NCBI GenBank assembly: GCA_937900435.1
Contig: CALCEG010000098.1
Span: forward strand, 1-5,912
Direction: 5' to 3'
From: an uncultured Alphaproteobacteria bacterium
GTDB taxonomy: Bacteria; Pseudomonadota; Alphaproteobacteria; Rs-D84
Length of the DNA: 5,912 nucleotides
This document shows, in pieces, positions 1-5,194 of the stretch (position 1 is its first letter; the number at the start of each line of letters is the position of its first letter). Below the pieces are notes generated by a model. That model did no database searches and was not told the DNA's origin. It was given only the letters and a program-made list of their open reading frames with translations. The translations under genes and the position numbers were made by a program.

Positions 1-500
1 ACAGGACCGTCAAAGCCCAGATACCAGCCGCGTTTTACAAGCTCCCGGGCCATTTCCACAGAACCGGAGAAGCAGTGCAGCACACCGCGAAGCTGGGGAT
101 AGGAGAAGAGAATCTCCAGGGTATCGGCGTGGGCTTCTCTGTCGTGGATAATGACAGGCTTATCAAGCGCCAGGGCAAGCTCAAGCTGATTTTTGAAAAG
201 CTCCTTCTGCTCGGCCTTTCTGGTGTCGTCCCAATAATAATCCAGACCAATTTCACCAACTGTCAAATTTGTGTATTGAATTAAAATCTCTTGCAACTGT
301 TTATCCCAATCATCAGGCAAATCAGAAACATACCAAGGATGCACCCCAATCGCCCCACAAATATTTGTATTATTTTGTGAAATACCAATAACAGCTTTCC
401 ATTCTGACATTTGCGCTGCATTATTAACCGCACCAACATTATTCGGAATTAATGTTGATGCAGATATAAAATGGCAATGTGAATTAAAATAATCCAACAT
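1..500 (-). CDS. tatD: TatD-family metal-dependent hydrolase, N-terminal part (cut by window edge)
   Basis: Reading the minus strand from the ATG at 498-500 gives 166 open codons to the window edge; the C-terminal third or more is missing. Family features are seen in order: the H-x-H metal site (H8, H10 in SHCH), GVHPW near residue 54, GEIGLDYYWD at 82-91 with the metal ligand E83, PVIIHDREAH at 115-124 with H119, and HCFSG at 142-146. TatD enzymes are TIM-barrel hydrolases, often 3'-5' DNases. The start is set by the H-x-H motif, which the next Met (residue 31) would lose. No Shine-Dalgarno is visible, and a consensus promoter abuts the ATG. Composition is odd: residues 1-90 use AT-rich codons like the neighbours (about 35% GC), whereas residues 91-166 use GC-rich codons (about 55% GC) and read like a Firmicutes TatD. 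Family assignment is firm; whether the gene is one natural unit is not. Confidence 0.88.
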   Translation of the reverse strand, partial: MLDYFNSHCHFISASTLIPNNVGAVNNAAQMSEWKAVIGISQNNTNICGAIGVHPWYVSDLPDDWDKQLQEILIQYTNLTVGEIGLDYYWDDTRKAEQKELFKNQLELALALDKPVIIHDREAHADTLEILFSYPQLRGVLHCFSGSVEMARELVKRGWYLGFDGP

Positions 501-506
501 ACCCAG

Positions 507-535
507 ATAATACGGCACAACACAACGATTGTCAA
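507..535 (-). promoter_or_regulatory. Promoter of tatD, near-consensus and apparently leaderless
   Basis: On the minus strand TTGACA (530-535) is followed after exactly 17 nt by TATTAT (507-512). Six bases separate the -10 box from the ATG, so transcription would begin at or next to the A of the start codon. The -35 box lies just past the terminator of the upstream gene, which fits an independent promoter. Confidence 0.72.
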
Positions 536-540
536 AGAAC

Positions 541-564
541 AAAAAATCCCGCGATGCGGGATTT
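541..564 (-). terminator. Rho-independent terminator of the EF-hand protein gene
   Basis: A perfect 9-bp inverted repeat (544-552 with 556-564, AAATCCCGC / GCGGGATTT) has a 3-nt loop. Read on the minus strand it ends in six Ts (stem plus 541-543). It sits 5 nt after the stop codon of the minus-strand gene at 570-1061, and the tatD -35 box follows it at once. Confidence 0.85.
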
Positions 565-569
565 AAAAC

Positions 570-1061
570 TTATTCTGCAACCTGTGGTGCTGGTGCAGGC
601 ATTGGTGCAGGCATTTCTGGTTTTGGTGCGGGCATTTCTGGTTTTGGACCACGCTTATTAAATTTGCGCATATGTTTTTTTGCCATTTTAAATTCGGCCT
701 TGTCAACACAACCATCGCCATTTTTATCCATCATTTTAACTTGTTCTGCCATTTTTGGGCATTTTACGACCAAGCAACCATTATCAAATTCTGGGCGTGG
801 CATAAAGCCCCCACGTTTGTGGCAACAAATCTTTGCAGTCGCAAATCCCAACGCAAACACAATCAAGAATAACACCAATTTTTTCAAGAATTTACCCTTG
901 CGGCAACCACAGTGTGCGTGTTCTGTACAATGTCCACCACATGCGCAACCACGATTGCACCCACAAGAATATGTTTCCATTGGTTTTGTTGTCTTTTTCA
1001 CCGTTGTTTTTTTAGCGACAGTCTTTTTTACTGGCGATTTTTTTTGTGTGTTTTTTGGCAT
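570..1061 (-). CDS. Small Cys-rich, single-pass membrane protein with one EF-hand (unrecognised family)
   Basis: This 163-residue protein matches no family I know. In order it has: a basic Lys/Thr/Val tail (1-27, histone-H1-like runs such as KKTVAKKTTVKKTTK); a Cys/His cluster at 33-53 (C33, C35, C39, C41, C45, C51, C53 with H44, H48, H50); a hydrophobic helix at about 58-76 flanked by lysines; CC at 79-80; further cysteines at 96, 101 and 118; a canonical EF-hand loop at 112-123 (D112, N114, D116, D120, E123); a basic stretch; and a Pro/Ala/Met tail from 139. The positive-inside rule suggests the Cys cluster is cytoplasmic and the EF-hand periplasmic; that is inference. The start at 1059-1061 is supported by AAGGAAGG a few bases upstream. 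It has its own promoter and terminator, so it is a single-gene unit divergent from lemA. Calcium binding is plausible from the loop, and metal binding by the Cys cluster is only possible. Confidence 0.8.
   Translation of the reverse strand: MPKNTQKKSPVKKTVAKKTTVKKTTKPMETYSCGCNRGCACGGHCTEHAHCGCRKGKFLKKLVLFLIVFALGFATAKICCHKRGGFMPRPEFDNGCLVVKCPKMAEQVKMMDKNGDGCVDKAEFKMAKKHMRKFNKRGPKPEMPAPKPEMPAPMPAPAPQVAE
592..645 (-). repeat. 21-bp tandem repeat coding for a PKPEMPA tail
   Basis: Two 21-bp units (604-624 and 625-645) differ at one base. A partial third copy of 12 bp lies at 592-603. In the minus-strand frame each full unit encodes PKPEMPA, followed by a PMPAPAP end. The unit is a multiple of three, so copy-number change would keep the frame. 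Confidence 0.8.
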
Positions 1062-1093
1062 ATTTCCCTTCCTTTGTTTTATTAGACACTTTT

Positions 1094-1122
1094 ATTTTAT
1101 TAAATAAAAAAATTATTGTAAA
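1094..1122 (-). promoter_or_regulatory. Promoter of the EF-hand protein gene
   Basis: On the minus strand TTTACA (1117-1122) is followed after 17 nt by TAAAAT (1094-1099), about 33 nt upstream of the ATG at 1061. Its -35 box occupies almost the same bases as that of the opposing lemA promoter. The region is very AT-rich, so chance matches are possible. Confidence 0.55.
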
Positions 1123-1144
1123 GAAAAAAGTTATCTCATATAAT
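1116..1144 (+). promoter_or_regulatory. Promoter of lemA
   Basis: TTGTAA (1116-1121) is followed after 17 nt by a consensus TATAAT (1139-1144), about 30 nt upstream of the lemA ATG. A strong ribosome site, TAAGGAG (1161-1167), lies 6 nt before that ATG. Confidence 0.65.
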
Positions 1145-1173
1145 ACACAGCGAACACACCTAAGGAGTTTTAT

Positions 1174-1713
1174 ATGTGGATTACAATCGCAATAATCGCA
1201 ATTTTTGTATTATATTTTATTGCACTTTATAACGGTCTGATTGCCCAGAAAAACCAAGTTCGCGAAGCTTGGGCAACCGTTGACACACAACTGAAACGCA
1301 GATACGATTTAATTCCAAACTTGATTAAAACTGTTGCTGGCGCGGCGAAACACGAAAAAGAAACCCTTGATGCCGTAACCAATGCACGAACCACCGCAAT
1401 GGCCCAAACTGGCCCAAACAGTGGTAATGCTCAAAACAAATTATCAGAAACACTAAAAAGCCTGTTCGCAGTTGCAGAATCATATCCTGATTTAAAAGCC
1501 AACCAAAATTTCTTGGAATTACAACGCGAATTATCTGACACCGAAAACAAGATTCAAGCAACACGCCAATTTTACAACACTGTTGTTATGCGTTTAAACA
1601 CGCAAATTGAACAATTTCCATCAAACATTGTTGCAAATATTTTCAATATAACCCCTGAAAAGATGTTTGAAATTGACGAAGCGGAAAAATCAACCCCACA
1701 GGTTAACTTTTAA
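1174..1713 (+). CDS. lemA: LemA family membrane protein
   Basis: This full-length LemA has 179 residues. It has an N-terminal membrane segment (2-19), then the family signature: YNGLIAQKNQVREAW (19-33), the LKRRYDLIPNL block (40-50), HE at 60-61, AR at 71-72, AESYPDLKAN (101-110), the QATRQFYN block (128-135), a FPSN segment (148-151) and the usual PQVNF ending. LemA proteins have a short extracytoplasmic N-terminus, one helix and a helical-bundle domain; their exact role is unsettled, but they often sit beside the membrane protease HtpX. Here htpX lies 2.5 kb away on the other strand. The start is supported by TAAGGAG 6 nt upstream and by the conserved N-terminal helix. The stop codon overlaps the next ATG (TAATG), so it is probably co-translated with the PHP gene. 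Confidence 0.95.
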   Translation: MWITIAIIAIFVLYFIALYNGLIAQKNQVREAWATVDTQLKRRYDLIPNLIKTVAGAAKHEKETLDAVTNARTTAMAQTGPNSGNAQNKLSETLKSLFAVAESYPDLKANQNFLELQRELSDTENKIQATRQFYNTVVMRLNTQIEQFPSNIVANIFNITPEKMFEIDEAEKSTPQVNF

Positions 1714-2570
1714 TGACCCAAGATTTTACTTTACACACTCACACAGTCGGATTTGATGGTAAAAACACCATAACCGAAATGGCAAATCGCGCGTCTGAGC
1801 TGGGATTTAAAACGATTGGAATATCTAATCACTTCACAGTGCACCCAGAAATTAAACGCTCTAAATTTTATCCAATTGCTGCCGCGCGCGGATACGGGGA
1901 TATTTTTTATGATAATTGGCCTGAACTAATCAACAAATTCACAGAACACTACGCAAAACTTAACACCCTGCGCCAAGAATCAAACATTCAAATTTTGCGC
2001 GGTATGGAAATAGATTTTTTCGAATCCCCCCAATGGCGCAAGAAATTTGAATCTGTATTAAAAACACTGCAACCCGACTATTTAATTGGTTCGTGCCACA
2101 TCATTGAACACAACGGGCAACTATTTAACGTACACGATATGCGCAACACCAACCCAGAAACACGCGAACAGGTTTTGACAAAATACTGGGCAAAGGTTCG
2201 CGCAGCATCTAATTCAGGACTGTTTACATGGCTGGCACATCTTGATTTACCCAAGAAAGTCGGACTGGGACAAGAAGAAACGTGGATTGAAACAGAACAA
2301 AAAACCATCGAAACGTTATCCAACAACAATACACCGATTGAAATAAACACCGCATTATTTACCCCAGAATGTTTCGAACCATATCCATCACCCAGAATAC
2401 TAAAAATGGCTGCCAGTTGGGACATACCCGTTTTATTATCTGACGATGCACATCACATATCACAACTGGGGCGTCATTTTGACACAGCAAAAAAGACAGC
2501 CCAAGACTGCGGCATAAAAAACTTTCTAAACCTGCAGAAAACACTTGATTTTTCAAACAAAAGACGATAA
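1713..2570 (+). CDS. PHP-domain phosphoesterase, histidinol-phosphatase (HisJ/HisK) type
   Basis: This 285-residue protein shows the PHP metal motifs: H8-x-H10 (LHTHT), SNH at 38-40, GMEIDFF at 97-103 with E99, SCHII at 127-131 with H129, LAHLD at 174-178 with H176, IEINTA at 209-214 and SDDAH at 243-247. The last two, with PSPRIL between them, are typical of PHP-family histidinol-phosphate phosphatases, which remove phosphate from L-histidinol phosphate in histidine synthesis. The length fits that family. No other his gene is in the window, so the substrate is inferred from family alone and another phosphoester is possible. It starts on the ATG that overlaps the lemA stop (TAATG) and has no clear ribosome site of its own, which suggests translation coupled to lemA. 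Its stop codon overlaps the -10 box of the rpsD promoter. Confidence 0.85.
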   Translation: MTQDFTLHTHTVGFDGKNTITEMANRASELGFKTIGISNHFTVHPEIKRSKFYPIAAARGYGDIFYDNWPELINKFTEHYAKLNTLRQESNIQILRGMEIDFFESPQWRKKFESVLKTLQPDYLIGSCHIIEHNGQLFNVHDMRNTNPETREQVLTKYWAKVRAASNSGLFTWLAHLDLPKKVGLGQEETWIETEQKTIETLSNNNTPIEINTALFTPECFEPYPSPRILKMAASWDIPVLLSDDAHHISQLGRHFDTAKKTAQDCGIKNFLNLQKTLDFSNKRR

Positions 2571-2573
2571 AAT
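2545..2573 (+). promoter_or_regulatory. Promoter of rpsD, inside the end of the PHP gene
   Basis: TTGATT (2545-2550) is followed after 17 nt by TAAAAT (2568-2573), whose first three bases are the stop codon of the PHP gene. Transcription would start near 2580 and give a leader of about 108 nt before rpsD. Confidence 0.55.
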
Positions 2574-2579
2574 CAGCCA

Positions 2580-2688
2580 CGCTGAGTAATCAGAACTGAC
2601 TAAACAACGGTGCTTTTGGTCCCGCTTGTGATAAGGATTCTGTTTAATACCCGGCACCAAGAAAACCAAAAACAAAAGGAAAACGATT
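2580..2688 (+). promoter_or_regulatory. Structured 5' leader of rpsD, candidate S4 autoregulation site
   Basis: This is a non-coding stretch between the predicted start site and rpsD. GGTGC (2609-2613) can pair with GCACC (2654-2658), closing a roughly 40-nt region. Inside, GGT (2618-2620) can pair with ACC (2649-2651). A competing pairing is possible between CTTTTG (2613-2618) and CAAAAG (2673-2678), which would cover part of the ribosome site AAGGA (2676-2680, 8 nt before the ATG). S4 is known to repress its own mRNA in E. coli and Bacillus through leader structures. This sequence does not match those by eye, so the regulatory role is inference. Confidence 0.35.
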
Positions 2689-3321
2689 ATGGCAAGAGCA
2701 GGCGCAAAGCGCAGCACACGCAAATTAAAAATCGGACGTAGTCTGGGCGTGAACTTGTGGGGTCAGGCAAAATCCCCATTTAACAAACGTAAATATAAAC
2801 CTGGTCAACATGGACCAACTTCACGCGGTGGCAGCACATCAGACTATGCAAAACAGATGCGTGCAAAACAAACATTAAAAGGCTATTATGGTAATATCGG
2901 CGAAAAGAAATTCCGCGCATATTATCTGGAAGCTGACAATATGAAGGGCGACACCCCTGCAAACTTGATTGGTTTGTTGGAACGCCGTTTGGACGCTGTT
3001 GTATATCGTGCAAAATTAGCACCAACAGTATTCTCTTCACGTCAATTAATCAGCCATGGGCACATCTATGTAAATGGCAAACGTGTAAAAATTGCTTCTT
3101 ATCGCGTTAACCCAGGTGATGTTATCACTGTCAGCGAAAAAGCAAAACAAATGCCATTGGTTGTATTGGCACTGGAATCTGGCGAACGCAATTTCGCAGA
3201 CTACGTTTCTGTTGACAGCGCAAACTTCACAGCAACATTTGTTCGCGTACCTGCATTCGAAGATGTTCCATACCCAGTTCAAATGTTCCCTGAATTGGTT
3301 GTTGAATTCTATTCTCGTTAA
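2689..3321 (+). CDS. rpsD: 30S ribosomal protein S4
   Basis: This is a full-length 210-residue S4. It binds 16S rRNA early in assembly of the small subunit and shapes the mRNA entry and decoding fidelity region. Conserved blocks seen are GVNLWG (20-25), KSPFNKR (28-34), YKPGQHG (36-42), LRAKQ-type RAKQTLKGYYG (58-68), the S4 RNA-binding domain from about 99 to 160 (RRLDAVVYRAK, then SRQLISHGHIYVNGKRV) and the PELVVEFYSR end. There is no cysteine in the protein, so it is the zinc-free form. The N-terminal dozen residues are unusually basic and Ala/Gly-rich. It stands alone, not in a large ribosomal operon, with its own promoter and a terminator 45 nt downstream. The start is set by AAGGA 8 nt upstream. 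Confidence 0.97.
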   Translation: MARAGAKRSTRKLKIGRSLGVNLWGQAKSPFNKRKYKPGQHGPTSRGGSTSDYAKQMRAKQTLKGYYGNIGEKKFRAYYLEADNMKGDTPANLIGLLERRLDAVVYRAKLAPTVFSSRQLISHGHIYVNGKRVKIASYRVNPGDVITVSEKAKQMPLVVLALESGERNFADYVSVDSANFTATFVRVPAFEDVPYPVQMFPELVVEFYSR

Positions 3322-3337
3322 GATAGAAGAAAGCGGG

Positions 3338-3361
3338 AAAAACGCCACAAAATTAAGTGGC
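3338..3361 (-). terminator. Possible minus-strand terminator behind rpsD
   Basis: GCCAC (3344-3348) and GTGGC (3357-3361) form a 5-bp hairpin with an 8-nt loop. Read on the minus strand it is followed by GTTTTT, so it could stop transcription coming from the tRNA side before it enters rpsD antisense. The stem is short, so confidence is modest. Confidence 0.35.
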
Positions 3362-3365
3362 AACA

Positions 3366-3402
3366 AAAAATGCTCTCGGTCCCCTTGGCCAAGGGCATTT
3401 TT
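3366..3402 (+). terminator. Rho-independent terminator of rpsD (probably bidirectional)
   Basis: AAAAATGC (3366-3373) pairs with GCATTTTT (3395-3402), and an inner hairpin CCCTT / AAGGG around GGCC (3382-3395) can form inside. The plus-strand transcript ends in ATTTTTCTT. The A-run on the other side makes it a plausible terminator on the minus strand as well. Confidence 0.7.
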
Positions 3403-3432
3403 CTTGATTCCTGTATCAACTATCGACTTGAC

Positions 3433-3463
3433 CCCAGGGGTTCAAATCCTGGGTTGCTCATCA
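3433..3463 (+). other. tRNA T-arm-like hairpin, possible decayed tRNA 3' end
   Basis: CCCAGG (3433-3438) and CCTGGG (3448-3453) flank GGTTCAAAT. Without the first two loop bases (GG) this would be a perfect T-arm with a TTCAAAT loop. It is followed by GTTGCTC, A and TCA, placed like an acceptor strand, discriminator and mutated CCA. I find no matching D-arm and no good 5' acceptor strand, so this is not an intact tRNA. It may be a tRNA remnant or a chance hairpin. Confidence 0.3.
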
Positions 3464-3464
3464 C

Positions 3465-3495
3465 TAATTAAAAACCGACCCATTGGGCCGGTTTT
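3465..3495 (-). terminator. Terminator behind tRNA-Arg
   Basis: AAAACCG (3471-3477) pairs with CGGTTTT (3489-3495) and CCC (3479-3481) with GGG (3485-3487) around a 3-nt loop, with one A-C mismatch. On the minus strand the stem ends in five Ts followed by AATTA. It begins 8 nt after the tRNA CCA end. Confidence 0.7.
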
Positions 3496-3502
3496 GAATT
3501 CG

Positions 3503-3579
3503 TGGCGCATCCAGAAGGATTCGAACCCTCAGTCTTCTGATCCGTAGTCAGATGCTTTATCCAGTTAAGCTATGGATGC
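3503..3579 (-). tRNA. tRNA-Arg (anticodon ACG), CCA encoded
   Basis: Read on the minus strand, the 7-bp acceptor stem is GCATCCA (3573-3579) with TGGATGC (3507-3513). The D-arm contains TAGCTTAACTGGATAAAGCA, and the anticodon stem TCTGA/TCAGA encloses the loop CTACGGA, giving anticodon ACG. The T-arm is GAGGG TTCGAAT CCTTC with one G-T pair. A G discriminator (3506) and an encoded CCA (3503-3505) complete it. The first anticodon base would be edited to inosine by TadA in bacteria and read CGU, CGC and CGA. Confidence 0.97.
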
Positions 3580-3590
3580 AACGGATTGTT

Positions 3591-3618
3591 ATTATATATC
3601 ATAATATTTAAAACGCAA
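3591..3618 (-). promoter_or_regulatory. Promoter of tRNA-Arg
   Basis: On the minus strand TTGCGT (3613-3618) is followed after 16 nt by a consensus TATAAT (3591-3596), with the mature tRNA starting 11 nt further on. The gap to the upstream tdk stop is only 47 nt, so read-through from tdk is also possible. Confidence 0.6.
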
Positions 3619-3626
3619 GTATTTTT

Positions 3627-4205
3627 TTACCTTTCTTTATCTTTTAAATTATACAGACGATTATAGTGTATTCGACAGACCGATTTATAACTATTATCGC
3701 CTAATTCGAACTGTTCTCCTGCGTGCACAACCTTGCCTTCTTTATTAAATCGCAAATGATGTGTTGCCAATTTCATACACCCTTGTATTTGACAGGTCGA
3801 TTCCATTCGATGTAATTTTGCGCCAACCTCTATTAAACGCTGGGCGGCAGGGAATATTTTCTGATTACTGTCCACCATCAGACCATAGCACATAACAATC
3901 TTGTCTTTAGTATCGGCAATTTGTACCAGTTTATCTATATCAGACGGCGAAAAGAACTGAACTTCATCAACCAAAATAACCCTGGTCGAATAATTCGGTG
4001 TATAATCTTGTAAATTCGGCATCACAAGTGCCTGCCACGTCAGGCCAATACGCGATACAATTTCTTTGACACCAAATCTAGTATCATATGACGGCTTTAT
4101 AACCTCTACGGAATTACCGTTTTTTGAAAAATTATACGCATTCATTATAAGCGCAGCGGTCTTTGAACTGTTCATCACACCATAATGAAAATGCAAATTT
4201 GCCAT
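3627..4205 (-). CDS. tdk: Thymidine kinase
   Basis: This is a 192-residue type II thymidine kinase, which phosphorylates thymidine to dTMP with ATP in the salvage pathway. Visible are a P-loop at 9-16 (GVMNSSKT), DTRFG at 41-45, SRIGL at 51-55, the VDEVQFF block at 79-85 with catalytic E81, CYGL at 106-109, and a zinc site made of C138, C143, C177 and H180. Length and order agree with E. coli Tdk. Two details differ: the second glycine of the P-loop is serine, and the first zinc cysteine pair is spaced C-x4-C. An AAGGA ribosome site lies 6 nt before the ATG at 4203-4205. It follows htpX after 28 nt, on the same strand, so it is probably the last protein gene of that operon. Confidence 0.94.
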   Translation of the reverse strand: MANLHFHYGVMNSSKTAALIMNAYNFSKNGNSVEVIKPSYDTRFGVKEIVSRIGLTWQALVMPNLQDYTPNYSTRVILVDEVQFFSPSDIDKLVQIADTKDKIVMCYGLMVDSNQKIFPAAQRLIEVGAKLHRMESTCQIQGCMKLATHHLRFNKEGKVVHAGEQFELGDNSYKSVCRIHYNRLYNLKDKER

Positions 4206-4233
4206 TTCTTATCCTTTCCTTTATCCATCTAAT

Positions 4234-5184
4234 TTATAAACTCATTGCTTGCAAACGTTCAATACGTTTTTCCACCGGCGGATGCGTTGACAAGGCATCA
4301 GAAAACAGCGCACGATCGGGTACAGGCGATGCAATAAATATAGACGCCATAGACTTATTAGTATTCTTTTTCGCGACAACAGAATCAGCGGTTATTTTAC
4401 GCAAGGCGTCCGCCAATGCGTGCGGATTTCGTGTTATATGCGCCCCAGTGGCATCAGCAGCATATTCACGATTGCGCGATATTGCCATTCGCAACAGCGG
4501 TGTTATCAACAGATTAAACACAGATAACGCCAACGCAACCATAATCAATATCAACCCCATATTCGCACGATTATCGTTGTTATTATCACTGTGGCTATAA
4601 TAATGTCCGTACATTGCATTTCGCCACAAGACATCAGCAACAAAGACTGTTATTCCAACACCTGTTATTATCATCATATCCAAGCGAATATCACGATTTC
4701 CAATATGCGCCATTTCGTGGGCGATTACGCCTTCTAGTTCCAGGCGATTTAATTTCTTTATAATCCCACTGGTCAATGCAATCGATGCATCGCGCGGGCT
4801 GCGCCCTGTGGCAAACGCGTTAAGTGCAGAATCTTGGATTATATACACGCGCGGCGTTGGCAGTCCTGCCGCCAGCGCAACATTTTCAACACTGCGAAAG
4901 ATATGGCGATATTCTGGGTCCTGTTCAGATACCAGAATTGCATTATTAGCATTTAAAATTATAGAATCACCAAAAGCCCACGATATCAGCGACCATATTA
5001 CGCAAATTAACAGTGTTGGTATTGCCACAGCCGCCGTTGTTTCCAGTGCTTGATTCAATGGCGCAACCATCCAAACAAATAAAAAGATTAACCCTGTAAA
5101 AATAACAGGGAACAAGGCAACCAAGACAACCGTCTTGATATTATTAGCACGAATTTGCTGATATACGGTTTTGATTTTTTTCAT
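4234..5184 (-). CDS. htpX: M48 family zinc metalloprotease HtpX
   Basis: This 316-residue protein is an integral inner-membrane protease with a cytoplasmic active site that takes part in membrane protein quality control. Predicted helices lie at about 18-40 and 52-72 before the catalytic domain and about 172-187 and 209-230 after it. The active site is HEMAH at 156-160 (H156, E157, H160), with the third zinc ligand E240 in the NREYAADATG block (238-247). Other family landmarks are LPTPRVYI (108-115), NAFATGRSP (122-130) and HPP near the C-terminus. The start at 5182-5184 fits the usual HtpX N-terminus, but I see no Shine-Dalgarno in the AT-only stretch before it. It lies 27 nt after the Smr gene and 28 nt before tdk. 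LemA, its common partner, is encoded on the opposite strand in the same window. Confidence 0.96.
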   Translation of the reverse strand: MKKIKTVYQQIRANNIKTVVLVALFPVIFTGLIFLFVWMVAPLNQALETTAAVAIPTLLICVIWSLISWAFGDSIILNANNAILVSEQDPEYRHIFRSVENVALAAGLPTPRVYIIQDSALNAFATGRSPRDASIALTSGIIKKLNRLELEGVIAHEMAHIGNRDIRLDMMIITGVGITVFVADVLWRNAMYGHYYSHSDNNNDNRANMGLILIMVALALSVFNLLITPLLRMAISRNREYAADATGAHITRNPHALADALRKITADSVVAKKNTNKSMASIFIASPVPDRALFSDALSTHPPVEKRIERLQAMSL

Positions 5185-5194
5185 AACAATATAT

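Noticed and set aside
75..284. Open frames on both strands at the left end (75-284 plus and 35-259 minus)
   Set aside because: Both overlap the continuous TatD frame, which has all the family motifs and no stop; these frames show no domain signature.
529..1107. 192-codon open frame on the plus strand opposite the EF-hand gene
   Set aside because: The minus-strand frame has a ribosome site, a promoter, a terminator and a canonical EF-hand. The plus-strand product is an antisense reading rich in Phe from the lysine codons.
2580..2688. A 4.5S/SRP RNA or other known small RNA gene before rpsD
   Set aside because: The GGTGC start and GCACC match are suggestive, but the conserved SRP apical loop (GGAAG...GCAG) is absent and the region lies directly before the rpsD ribosome site.
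3358..3463. Full tRNA using TGGCAAC (3358-3364) as the 5' acceptor strand for GTTGCTC
   Set aside because: Six of seven pairs fit, but the element would be about 106 nt, lack a D-arm and contain the rpsD terminator.
3092..3547. 151-codon plus-strand frame running from rpsD into the tRNA gap
   Set aside because: It crosses the rpsD frame, two terminators and the antisense of tRNA-Arg, and has no recognisable sequence or ribosome site.
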